Shown here one piece after another: positions 1 to 6,071 of a DNA stretch of 8,234 nucleotides. This stretch comes from an uncultured Clostridia bacterium (lineage in GTDB: Bacteria > Bacillota > Clostridia > Peptostreptococcales > Anaerovoracaceae): positions 1-8,234 of the forward strand of contig CAKQMV010000020.1 of NCBI GenBank assembly GCA_934255135.1. The letters run 5' to 3'. Made by a program: the position numbers and the translations under genes. Below the pieces are notes generated by a model. That model was not told the origin of the DNA and searched no databases. It saw only the letters and a list, made by a program, of their open reading frames with translations. Each line of letters opens with the position of its first letter. Position 1 is the stretch's first letter.

Positions 1-292
1 ATTAGGCAGGTAGACGAGGAAAGACTGATGACTTATCCCGTGAGGTCTCACAGGCAGGATAATCTGTAGTAACAACGAACTGTGAGAAGTCAGCCGAAGC
101 CATAGTAGTGATGAAGTTTCTGTAATGGAAATGGAGCGAAGGGCTGAACAATTCAAGAGTCAAATGGACTCGCAAAAGTACGCATCCATATCCGACGAGA
201 AAGGTAGTAGCGAAGACGTAACGGAGCGAATCTTCCATAAGGAGGTAGGAGTTAGAGGATGCGAAGCATAACGAAGAAAGGAGACAATCCAA

Positions 293-1555
293 ATGTCTGC
301 ACTACTAGAGAAGATACTCAGTAGAGATAATATGTTTGCCGCATTAGATAAGGTAAAGGCAAACAAAGGTGCCGGTGGAATCGATGGAATATCTGTCGAT
401 GAAATAGACCAATATCTCAAAGAGAACTGGGTAGATATCAGAGATAAGATTCGAAGAAGAAAGTACAAACCAAAGCCAGTAAGAAGAGTAGAAATACCAA
501 AGCCGAATGGCGGAGTACGTAACCTTGGAATCCCAACAGTAGTAGATAGAATTATTGAACAGGCTATAGTACAGGTGCTAACTCCGATAGCAGAACCACA
601 CTTCAGTGAGTACAGCTATGGATTTAGACCAAACCGTAGAGCAGAGCAAGCAATTATTAAATTGCTTGAGTACTTCAATGATGGATATACCTACATAGTT
701 GATATCGACCTAGAGAAATTCTTCGACAATGTACCACAAGACAAACTTATGACCTTGATGCACAATCTCATAAATGACCCAGATACAGAATCACTCATTA
801 GGAAATACCTTAATGCAGGAGTAATGATAAAGGGAAAATATGAAGCAACAACCAAGGGAACACCACAGGGTGGAAACCTATCGCCACTATTAAGCAACAT
901 AATGCTTAATGAACTGGACAAGGAACTCGAAGCAAGAGGGCTTCACTTCGTAAGGTATGCGGATGACTGTGTAATTGCAGTAGGAAGCAGTGCAGCTGCC
1001 AATAGAGTAATGGCAACAGTAACGAAGTGGATAGAAAAGAAACTTGGGTTAAAGGTGAATGCGACTAAATCGAAGGTTACAAAACCAACTAAACTCAAGT
1101 ACCTTGGGTTCGGATTCTGGAAGGATAACAATGACGGACTGTGGAAGGCAAGACCGCACAAAGATTCAATCGAGAAGTTCAAAAGAAAACTAAAACAGCT
1201 GACAAAACGAAGCTGGTCGGTAACAATGGACTACAGAATCATGCGTCTAAATCAAGTAATTCGTGGATGGATAAACTATTTCAGAATGGGCAATATGAAA
1301 AAAGCCTTAACGAGAATAGATGAACGCCTACGAACACGAATGAGAATTGTGATATGGAAGCAGTGGAAGACAAGAGAAAAACGCGTATGGGGACTTCGGA
1401 AACTCGGAGCACCTATGTGGATGGCGAAACAGTCCGCAGGTTTTGGCGACCACTATCAAGCGGTAGCAAAGACGACAGGATTGCGTCGTTGTATTAACAA
1501 AGAAATCCTCGCGAGACGAGGACTTCTAAGTTGTTTGGATTATTATTTGAATTGA
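293..1555 (+). CDS. ltrA: Group II intron reverse transcriptase/maturase
   Basis: Intron-encoded protein that helps the intron RNA fold and splice and copies it into DNA at a new site. The 420 residues read as an RT fingers-palm domain (about 55-275), followed by the maturase (X, thumb) domain with the typical segment around 312-330 (YRIMRLNQVIRGWINYF) and a basic tail. Catalytic aspartates are visible at D139 (in DIDLEKFFD) and D224/D225 of the YADD box (222-225); the PQGG motif is at 191-194. There is no C-terminal HNH endonuclease domain, so second-strand cleavage would have to be replaced by priming from nascent strands, as in other endonuclease-lacking families. The ATG is preceded by AAAGGAG about 8 nt upstream, supporting this start. 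The stop codon lies directly against domain V. The symbol is used generically for this family. Confidence 0.95.
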   Translation: MSALLEKILSRDNMFAALDKVKANKGAGGIDGISVDEIDQYLKENWVDIRDKIRRRKYKPKPVRRVEIPKPNGGVRNLGIPTVVDRIIEQAIVQVLTPIAEPHFSEYSYGFRPNRRAEQAIIKLLEYFNDGYTYIVDIDLEKFFDNVPQDKLMTLMHNLINDPDTESLIRKYLNAGVMIKGKYEATTKGTPQGGNLSPLLSNIMLNELDKELEARGLHFVRYADDCVIAVGSSAAANRVMATVTKWIEKKLGLKVNATKSKVTKPTKLKYLGFGFWKDNNDGLWKARPHKDSIEKFKRKLKQLTKRSWSVTMDYRIMRLNQVIRGWINYFRMGNMKKALTRIDERLRTRMRIVIWKQWKTREKRVWGLRKLGAPMWMAKQSAGFGDHYQAVAKTTGLRRCINKEILARRGLLSCLDYYLN

Positions 1556-1620
1556 ACCGCCGTATGCCGAACGGCACGTACGGTGGTGTGAGAGGGGCTA
1601 CTTGTTAGCCCCTACTCGAT
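1556..1620 (+). ncRNA. Group II intron domains V and VI
   Basis: Domain V is the catalytic hairpin. ACCGCCGT (1556-1563) pairs with ACGGTGGT (1580-1587), and the GCC/GGC distal stem is capped by GAAC (1569-1572). The conserved GTATG and CACGTACGG flanks are present. The catalytic triad reads CGC rather than AGC, a known variant. Domain VI pairs GAG (1590-1592) with CTC (1615-1617), and AGGGGCTA (1593-1600) with TAGCCCCT (1606-1613). This leaves A1614 as the single bulged branch-point adenosine, 6 nt before the 3' terminal nucleotide. These pairings were read directly from the sequence. Confidence 0.9.
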
Positions 1621-1647
1621 TACATAAGATCGTCAGGGGTCTATACC
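1621..1647 (+). repeat. Imperfect direct repeat, copy A, at the intron 3' boundary
   Basis: The first 27 nt after the intron 3' end match 2474-2500 at 23 of 27 positions without gaps. They share TACATAAGA at the start and GGTCTATACC at the end. The two copies bracket the phage-like remnant. They could be a degenerate attachment-site pair, a sequence repeated within the phage, or an occupied and an unoccupied version of the intron target. Confidence 0.6.
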
Positions 1648-1707
1648 CATAGCGTGTATAATATAAACATACCAAAGAGGTAAATAAAAAGAAAGGAGAT
1701 AAGCAAG

Positions 1708-1809
1708 ATAGAAAAGGGCAAAGAAAAAGCGATGGAGATAGCGGTGGAAGCGCTAATCAACATCGCAAGTGGCTTAATAACCGGAATCATTCTTAGCAAG
1801 ATTCTATAA
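1708..1809 (+). CDS. Very small hydrophobic peptide, candidate
   Basis: A short frame ending at TAA 1807-1809 encodes a lysine/glutamate-rich N-terminus followed by one hydrophobic helix (LINIASGLITGIILSKIL). A strong AAAGGAG at 1692-1698 points to a start near 1708, but the in-frame codon there is ATA; the first ATG is at 1732 (25 residues) and has no good site of its own. It sits in the phage-like segment directly before another small hydrophobic ORF, so a small phage membrane peptide is plausible. I recognise no family. It could be non-coding, and the start is uncertain. Confidence 0.3.
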   Translation: MEKGKEKAMEIAVEALINIASGLITGIILSKIL

Positions 1810-1817
1810 AGCCTGAT

Positions 1818-1841
1818 GGCGAGGGGCGGAAGCCCCTTGCC
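1818..1841 (+). other. GNRA-tetraloop hairpin
   Basis: A ten-base-pair stem (1818-1827 with 1832-1841, one G-U pair) is closed by a GGAA tetraloop at 1828-1831. It lies between two small ORFs and lacks a T-run, so it is probably not a simple terminator. It resembles the hairpin at 2163-2191 in loop type, G-rich left arm and placement after an ORF. Confidence 0.6.
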
Positions 1842-1887
1842 TATACCCAGAGGATAAACCAAAAGAACCATTTTGTAAAGTAGAGCC

Positions 1888-1995
1888 ATGAGAGAGATTA
1901 TAATAATCACGATCGCCATTATAACAGGCAACTTTGCAAGCAGTGCGTACAGGCGCTACAGAAATAAAAAGAGGAGCGAAAGACATGACGATTAA
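1888..1995 (+). CDS. Small membrane-type peptide (35 aa), candidate
   Basis: ATG 1888 to TAA 1993-1995. The peptide has a very hydrophobic N-terminal helix (starting MREIIIITIAIITG) and a basic, polar tail rich in Arg and Lys, the usual look of a single-pass small membrane protein with a cytoplasmic positive tail. Its end overlaps the start of the following HTH gene (ATG 1985) by 11 nt in another frame, which suggests translational coupling. The ribosome binding site is weak (TAGAG). The phage-like context allows a holin-like or other accessory role, but nothing in the sequence proves one. Confidence 0.45.
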   Translation: MREIIIITIAIITGNFASSAYRRYRNKKRSERHDD

Positions 1996-2200
1996 GGAAA
2001 TGCGTACACTACTCGGACTATCACAAACAGCTTTTGGTGAGAAATACCAGATCCCAATGCGAACAATTCAAGATTGGGAAGCGGGGAAACGAACTCCGCC
2101 AATATATGTGATGCTGCTACTAGAGCGAGCAGTCCTAGAGGATGCGAAAAAACTGAATAACTGCAGAGGGGGGCGCAAGCCTCCCTTTTGCTTGCAATAA
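1985..2200 (+). CDS. XRE-type helix-turn-helix DNA-binding protein
   Basis: A 71-residue protein, nearly all of it a Cro/C1-type helix-turn-helix. Helices are readable as IKEMRTLLGLS, QTAFGEKYQIP and MRTIQDWEAGKRTPP, the last carrying the recognition-helix signature (T-I-Q-D-W-E-x-G-x-R-x-P-P) common in small clostridial phage or mobile-element proteins. An in-frame TTG at 1934 would lengthen it by 17 residues. ATG 1985 is preferred because GAGGAG lies about 8 nt before it and the conserved MTIKE start follows. The last dozen residues (after KKLNN) are encoded by a hairpin and look unconstrained. It probably binds DNA as a dimer and regulates phage-module genes; the target is unknown. Confidence 0.8.
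   Translation: MTIKEMRTLLGLSQTAFGEKYQIPMRTIQDWEAGKRTPPIYVMLLLERAVLEDAKKLNNCRGGRKPPFCLQ
2163..2191 (+). terminator. GCAA-loop hairpin at the end of the HTH gene, terminator-like
   Basis: GAGGGGGGC (2166-2174) pairs with GCCTCCCTT (2179-2187), with G-U wobbles, around a GCAA tetraloop (2175-2178). TTTT (2186-2189) follows on the 3' side, and flanking GC/GC bases can extend the stem. It overlaps the last codons of the HTH gene. The short T-run permits intrinsic termination or attenuation, but the next gene's own ribosome binding site lies only about 80 nt downstream, so an RNA-processing or stability role is equally possible. Confidence 0.5.
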
Positions 2201-2281
2201 AAAAGAGGTGCAACATGACAGATAAGGACTGTGGCTGATAAACATAAAGCTTATAGGTTATAAGCAACGAGAGGAGACGCG

Positions 2282-2542
2282 ATGAAAAAAGTAGCATGGA
2301 GGCGAAGAATCAAACAAGCTTGCGAATCAGAAGGCACATACAGAGAATTCTTCGATCCAGTCATAGATACACTTGCGGACATCCTTGAACGCCGGGATGA
2401 CGCAAAGGAGCAGTTCAAGCAGACAGGTGGTAACACGGTAGTGATTCACACGAACAAGGGCGGAATTTTATCATACATAAGACTGTCGGTGGTCTATACC
2501 GAATGGAATTCCTTCATTCCCTTAAATTATGCCAACTTTTAA
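2282..2542 (+). pseudogene. P27-type phage terminase small subunit, truncated
   Basis: The small terminase subunit recognises phage DNA for packaging. The first 61 residues (for example EGTYREFFDPVIDTLADILE, then HTNKGG) match the N-terminal half of P27-family small terminases of Firmicutes phages as I know them. These normally continue with a segment around a WDDLNK/YWRDLGLTP-like region to more than 100 residues. Here the resemblance stops after codons for NKGG (about 2464), and the frame runs 25 unrelated residues to a chance stop. The start is sound (AGAGGAG before ATG 2282). No large terminase subunit follows. This marks a deletion or recombination junction between phage and neighbouring DNA. 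Family assignment is from memory of conserved segments, so moderately sure. Confidence 0.7.
2474..2500 (+). repeat. Imperfect direct repeat, copy B, after the terminase break
   Basis: Matches 1621-1647 at 23 of 27 positions. It begins about 9 nt after the point where terminase homology ends. The bases just before it (ending TTATCA, 2468-2473) could represent what preceded the intron in an unoccupied site. Confidence 0.6.
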
Positions 2543-2570
2543 CGGAATCCTCCATATAGTAAGGGAATGA
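2514..2570. repeat. 11-bp inverted repeat
   Basis: TCATTCCCTTA (2514-2524) and TAAGGGAATGA (2560-2570) are perfect inverted copies separated by 35 nt. They may form a hairpin or be the ends of a small element remnant. No ORF lies between them. Nearby GGAATTCC (2505-2512) adds further dyad symmetry. Confidence 0.55.
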
Positions 2571-2645
2571 TTTGCGGTGCAACGTTAAATTATTTGACTA
2601 TTAGACATATAGAACCTATGTTAAACTTGAAATGGAAATTGGCAT

Positions 2646-2697
2646 TTCTGAAAAACTCATTGAATACGGCTGATTTTCAGAAAAATTTCTGAAAATC
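2646..2697 (+). repeat. Dyad-rich repeat block, copy 1
   Basis: Contains a perfect 12-bp inverted repeat with a 2-nt centre (2672-2683 with 2686-2697). The stretch 2646-2684 is similar to 2979-3017, sharing the order TGAAAAA, CATTG-AT, CGCTGATTTT-like and TCAGAAA. Dyad centres at 2649, 2679 and 2690 (spacings 30 and 11) recur in copy 2. Confidence 0.55.
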
Positions 2698-2964
2698 TCT
2701 GCTATTTAAGCTTTTTCAAAAAATGATTTCTGCCAAAAGTTCTGTCTCTGGCTTTTCGCGATGTTCCGTTGAGATGCTGTCGAATCTGCATTTCGTAAAA
2801 ATAACTGAATAGAGCGTATTCTTACGAAATCTTTCTGAAAGATAGGTCGATTTAACAACTTTTTGCGAAATCTGAACTGGACGCAAAGTACTAACACGCG
2901 TCAACTAATAGCCGGAAGTGATTTGTCGCTCAATTCATTTTTATAGAAATGCTAATTTATAGAA

Positions 2965-3031
2965 GTTTTCAGAAAAATTTTTGAAAAAGCATTGGATTTC
3001 GCTGATTTTTCAGAAATACTTTCAGTGAAAG
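2965..3031 (+). repeat. Dyad-rich repeat block, copy 2, upstream of the GNAT gene
   Basis: Dyad centres at 2971, 2982, 3012 and 3025. The 11- and 30-nt spacings repeat those of copy 1, about 333 bp away. The block ends with CTTTCAGTGAAAG (3019-3031), 40 bp before the acetyltransferase start, so it may act as an operator there. Similarity is imperfect, as expected of an old duplication or of multiple binding sites. Confidence 0.5.
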
Positions 3032-3070
3032 CGAATCCGCAACTTCATTTACACAGCAAGGGAAGATATT

Positions 3071-3559
3071 ATGCTACAGATTAGAGATGCAGCTATAGAT
3101 GATCTTGAGAGGATTATGGCGATATACAGATACGCGCAGGATTTTATGATTGAAGCGGGAAATCCGACGCAGTGGGGCCATTTTTACCCGAGCGTGGAGC
3201 TGATCGAAGAGGACATCGCCAGAGATGCGTGCAAGGTTCTATATGATGAGACCGGAATTCATGGAGTTTTTGCAGTATTTCAGGATGAGGATCCGACATA
3301 TGCAAAGATTGAGGGTGAGTGGCTTAACGATGAGCCATATGCTACGATGCACAGGCTTGCGGGTGATGGAACGGTGCACGGCCTTTTCAATTGCGCATCC
3401 GATTACTGCAAAGGCGTGGCAGCAAATGTCAGGGTCGACACGCACGATGACAATCAGATTATGCAGAGACTTTTTGAGAAGAACGGCTATAAGAAGTGCG
3501 GCGTTATTTACGTTAATGACGGCACTCCGAGGGTAGCTTTTCAGTGGACAAGAGAGTAG
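3071..3559 (+). CDS. GNAT-family N-acetyltransferase
   Basis: A 162-residue protein of the acetyl-CoA-dependent GNAT fold; the substrate cannot be told. The N-terminus MLQIRDAAIDDLERIMAIYRYAQDFM is the classic first strand plus helix. The core strand with the CoA-binding turn is around HRLAGDGTVHGLF (93-105), and the C-terminal part (VRVDTHDDNQIMQRLFEKNGYKKCGVIYV, about 120-148) is the usual N-x-x-M-x-x-L-F-x-K-x-G-Y segment that closes the fold. The Q/R-x-x-G-x-G/A loop is only loosely kept, as in related small clostridial members. AAGGGAAG before ATG 3071 serves as the ribosome binding site. The M18 aminopeptidase gene starts 9 nt downstream, so the two are probably co-transcribed, perhaps as a housekeeping peptide or amine metabolism unit. 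Confidence 0.85.
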   Translation: MLQIRDAAIDDLERIMAIYRYAQDFMIEAGNPTQWGHFYPSVELIEEDIARDACKVLYDETGIHGVFAVFQDEDPTYAKIEGEWLNDEPYATMHRLAGDGTVHGLFNCASDYCKGVAANVRVDTHDDNQIMQRLFEKNGYKKCGVIYVNDGTPRVAFQWTRE

Positions 3560-3568
3560 AGGATTAGA

Positions 3569-4882
3569 ATGGAAACAAATATTGTATCAGAACTTACAGA
3601 TTTTATAGAAAGTGCGCCGACGGCGTTTCATGCGGTTTCAGCAATCAGAGATCAGCTGGCGAAGGACGGTTTCGAGGAGCTTAAGGAATCCGAGAGATGG
3701 GAGCTTGAGCCGGGTAAGAAGTATTATGTTACAAGAAATAATTCAAGTATCGTTGCGCTGAAGGTGGGAGCTGATCTTGACGAGTACAGTTTTCATGTGA
3801 CTGCATCTCACAGCGATTCACCGACCTTCAAGCTTAAGGAGAATGCAGAGCTTGAGATTGCGAAAAAGTATACGATGCTTAATACTGAGGGCTATGGCGA
3901 GCCGATTTGCGCGACATGGTTTGACAGACCACTGTCGCTTGCGGGCAAGGTCATGGTTAAGAATGGCAATAGGGTTGATACAAGACTTGTGAAGGTTGAT
4001 AGGGATCTTCTTATGATTCCAAGCCTTGCGATTCATATGGATAGAGATATCAATGAAGGCAGAGCACTTAACAAGCAGGTTGATATGCTGCCGCTTTTCT
4101 CAGGAAGCGTAAAGGAGCCGGGTGCTGTAAGGGATCTGATTGCAGAGGAGCTTGGCGTAAGCGAAGCTGACATCTATGGAATGGATCTATTCCTATACAA
4201 TCGTATGAAGGCGGTAAGATGGGGAAGTGACGGAGAATTTCTCGGATGTACGAGACTCGATGATCTTGAGTGCGCTTTTGCATCGATGAAAGGATTCCTT
4301 GCGGAAGATAACGACAAGAATATAAATGTTTTGGCATGTTTTGATAACGAAGAGGTTGGCTCGGGAACGAAGCAGGGCGCCGCGTCGACATTCCTCTACG
4401 ACGTGCTATGGCGTGTGAACAAGGCTCTTGGCAAAGACGATGAGGATTTCTACCGTGCGGTTGCTGGCAGCTTTATGTTAAGCTGCGACAATGCCCACGC
4501 TGTACACCCAAATCACAGAGAGAAGACTGATGCAACGAATTGCGTATATATGAACGATGGAATCGTGATCAAATCTCATGCCGGACAGAAGTACACAAGT
4601 GATGCCGTAAGTGTCGCCGTGTTTAAGATGCTCTGCGAGAGAGCAGGTGTTCCGGTGCAGTACTTTGCAAATCGCTCCGATGAGGCGGGTGGAAGCACTC
4701 TCGGAAATATCGCAATGATGCAGATTTCCATGAACACCGTGGATATCGGACTCCCGCAGCTTGCAATGCATTCATCTTATGAGACATGCGGCGTTAAGGA
4801 TATCGAGTACATGGTGAAGGCTATTTCAGAATTCTATGCATCGCATATCAAAGCAGACGCGGATGGAGTTTACGAGCTGTAA
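3569..4882 (+). CDS. apeB: M18-family zinc aminopeptidase
   Basis: Cytosolic dinuclear metallopeptidase that removes N-terminal residues (acidic or hydrophobic in characterised relatives) from peptides. It has 437 residues, normal for bacterial M18 members. The family's metal and catalytic residues are all readable: H81 in ASHSDSP, D231/D232 in TRLDDL, the catalytic base and ligand E261/E262 in FDNEEVGS, D307 in SCDNAHAVHPN, and H401 in MHSSYE. No signal peptide is present. The start is supported by AGAGGA overlapping the preceding gene's stop, giving a tight GNAT-M18 pair. The M18 assignment is firm; the symbol follows the common naming of bacterial M18 peptidases and does not claim a substrate. 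Confidence 0.95.
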   Translation: METNIVSELTDFIESAPTAFHAVSAIRDQLAKDGFEELKESERWELEPGKKYYVTRNNSSIVALKVGADLDEYSFHVTASHSDSPTFKLKENAELEIAKKYTMLNTEGYGEPICATWFDRPLSLAGKVMVKNGNRVDTRLVKVDRDLLMIPSLAIHMDRDINEGRALNKQVDMLPLFSGSVKEPGAVRDLIAEELGVSEADIYGMDLFLYNRMKAVRWGSDGEFLGCTRLDDLECAFASMKGFLAEDNDKNINVLACFDNEEVGSGTKQGAASTFLYDVLWRVNKALGKDDEDFYRAVAGSFMLSCDNAHAVHPNHREKTDATNCVYMNDGIVIKSHAGQKYTSDAVSVAVFKMLCERAGVPVQYFANRSDEAGGSTLGNIAMMQISMNTVDIGLPQLAMHSSYETCGVKDIEYMVKAISEFYASHIKADADGVYEL

Positions 4883-4932
4883 GGCCATTCCAATAGAAAT
4901 CAGTAAAAATCCGTAAGATTGGAGTTTCGTAT

Positions 4933-6015
4933 ATGTTAACTGACAAAGAACGACGAAAGATTCAGAAATACTGTGCTTGCCCGAAGATTGCTCTGGTGGC
5001 GCTTATATTCGCATTTGTTGATTGCTTTATGATGGTGCCGCTTGAGATGATTGACGACCTTGTCTTTCATAACAAGGGTTTTAGGCCCGCAGGCATGTAT
5101 ACTGCGATTGCTTTTGTCGTGATTAATCTCGTGATTTTCTGTTACTGCACGCTCGCTCCGAGGTTCGGGATGAAGGGGCAGCAGTGGAAGGATCGTTCAG
5201 GGGCGGTCGCAGGTGCGATGGCTCTGCAGTCATCCGGAAGACTTCTTAGCAGAAGCGATAATGATACTGCCAAAAGTGTCGGCGGCGCATTGGAGGTTGC
5301 CGGCGGTATCAGTGCGGTTGCCACGGCTGCCGATATTTTGCTCGAAACTCGTGCCAAAGTGGAAGCTATTGCCGAAGCATATGAGATTCCAATTCCGAGC
5401 ATAAAGAAGCAGCTGATTGCTTTAGCAATCGTACCGATGCTAATTATTACTGGAATGTATATTCCGGGGTACATACAGGGAAATCAGGAAATGAAAGAGC
5501 GCATTGCGGTGTGTCAGAAGCAGATCGCCATTGTCGAGAAGGCTCTTATACCTGTCTGCGAATATGTTAGTGCGGACGATCCAAGTGAGAGATATAAAGA
5601 TTACGGATATCATGTGAGAGGCTATCTTAAGGAAAGAGATTCAGACAAACAGGCTTGCTATGTATATGTAGATTTTGATGAAAGTGGTGTTGTTAAAGAG
5701 ATTTCGTATTGTGAGGAGCTTGATGTTAACGCAAGTCTCGAAGAGAATCTAAGTAACATCGAGAGTGATTTCGAGAAGCTTCAGGCACCACTTGAGAATC
5801 TGGAGGTTTCGGTAGCGAATGCTGAACTGCTTGCTCTGCACAGACTGCCAGATCAGTTCAGAGAAGAATTCCTTGCGGGCAGTATTTACCAAAAGATACG
5901 CGTCTATGACGGTGATTCTCCAGTCAAGATTTCATGCTCTTTAGATACAGAACCTGAAGAAGACTTTGATGAATACACAAGGCCAAGAGTCTACCTGCAC
6001 TTAAGCGCGAAATAA
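4933..6015 (+). CDS. Membrane protein of unknown function, three predicted helices
   Basis: I do not recognise this 360-residue protein. Visible features: a cytoplasmic-looking basic N-terminus with Cys13/Cys15 (KYCACPK), helix 1 at about 18-36, helix 2 at about 55-75, a Gly/Ala-rich stretch 89-133 resembling glycine-zipper helices, helix 3 at about 160-180, and a 180-residue C-terminal region rich in Glu and Asp, probably outside the membrane. The segment from 182 to 207 and the stretch 265-300 may be coiled coil. Start ATG 4933 follows GGAG at 4921-4924; part of this site can pair in a 6-bp inverted repeat (TCCAAT 4889-4894 with ATTGGA 4918-4923), which could modulate translation. It lies 50 bp after the aminopeptidase and may be read through from it or have its own promoter. 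It ends at the hairpin shared with the opposite operon. Confidence 0.75.
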   Translation: MLTDKERRKIQKYCACPKIALVALIFAFVDCFMMVPLEMIDDLVFHNKGFRPAGMYTAIAFVVINLVIFCYCTLAPRFGMKGQQWKDRSGAVAGAMALQSSGRLLSRSDNDTAKSVGGALEVAGGISAVATAADILLETRAKVEAIAEAYEIPIPSIKKQLIALAIVPMLIITGMYIPGYIQGNQEMKERIAVCQKQIAIVEKALIPVCEYVSADDPSERYKDYGYHVRGYLKERDSDKQACYVYVDFDESGVVKEISYCEELDVNASLEENLSNIESDFEKLQAPLENLEVSVANAELLALHRLPDQFREEFLAGSIYQKIRVYDGDSPVKISCSLDTEPEEDFDEYTRPRVYLHLSAK

Positions 6016-6033
6016 TAAGGCATAATAAAGATG

Positions 6034-6058
6034 AAAGACAGCCACCTTGGCTGTCTTT
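6034..6058. terminator. Convergent (bidirectional) intrinsic terminator
   Basis: A perfect 10-bp stem, AAAGACAGCC (6034-6043) with GGCTGTCTTT (6049-6058), and a 5-nt loop, lies 19 bp after the membrane-protein stop and 13 bp after the HEPN stop on the other strand. Symmetry (A-run before, T-run after) lets it serve both strands, although the T-run on either side is short. Confidence 0.8.
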
Positions 6059-6071
6059 CGATCGTTATATT

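Larger units (their letters stand above)
1..1620 (+). mobile_element. Group II intron, 3' portion (5' end outside window)
   Basis: A retrotransposing self-splicing ribozyme with its own maturase. What is visible: structured non-coding RNA (1-292, the later part of domain I through domain IV), an intron-encoded reverse transcriptase inside domain IV, then canonical domains V and VI. Domain VI has a bulged adenosine (A1614) between paired segments, and the sequence ends in AT (1619-1620), matching the AY 3' end rule, so the 3' splice site is placed after 1620. No GTGYG-type 5' boundary is present before the ORF, so the 5' exon junction is off the left edge. The 3' exon (1621 onward) is phage-like DNA, so the intron appears to sit in a prophage remnant. 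With intact RT motifs and intact DV/DVI, the visible part shows no decay. I do not assign a structural class. Confidence 0.9.
2543..3070. other. Non-coding AT-rich region with TTTC-N-GAAA dyads
   Basis: About 530 bp without a credible gene; the two short reverse frames (2706-2904) have no ribosome binding site or recognisable sequence. The region contains many copies of TTTCAGAAA/TTTCTGAAA (2645-2653, 2675-2683, 2686-2694, 2832-2840, 2967-2975, 3008-3016) and related forms. It probably carries the promoter for the downstream acetyltransferase/aminopeptidase operon, but I could not pick out convincing -35/-10 boxes. Confidence 0.6.

Noticed and set aside
2..468. Reverse-strand frames across the intron RNA and RT start
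   Set aside because: They are opposite to clear ribozyme and RT coding sequence, with no family resemblance.
1657..1662. TATAAT as a promoter just after the intron
   Set aside because: No acceptable -35 box at 15-19 bp upstream; a perfect -10 alone in AT-rich DNA is weak evidence.
2215..2238. Seven-codon ORF (ATG 2215 to TGA) with GAGGTG upstream
   Set aside because: It has a plausible ribosome binding site but is too short to support as a gene; perhaps a leader or a decayed start.
2706..2904. Two overlapping reverse frames in the AT-rich intergenic region
   Set aside because: No ribosome binding site, no recognisable sequence, and two competing frames on the same bases.
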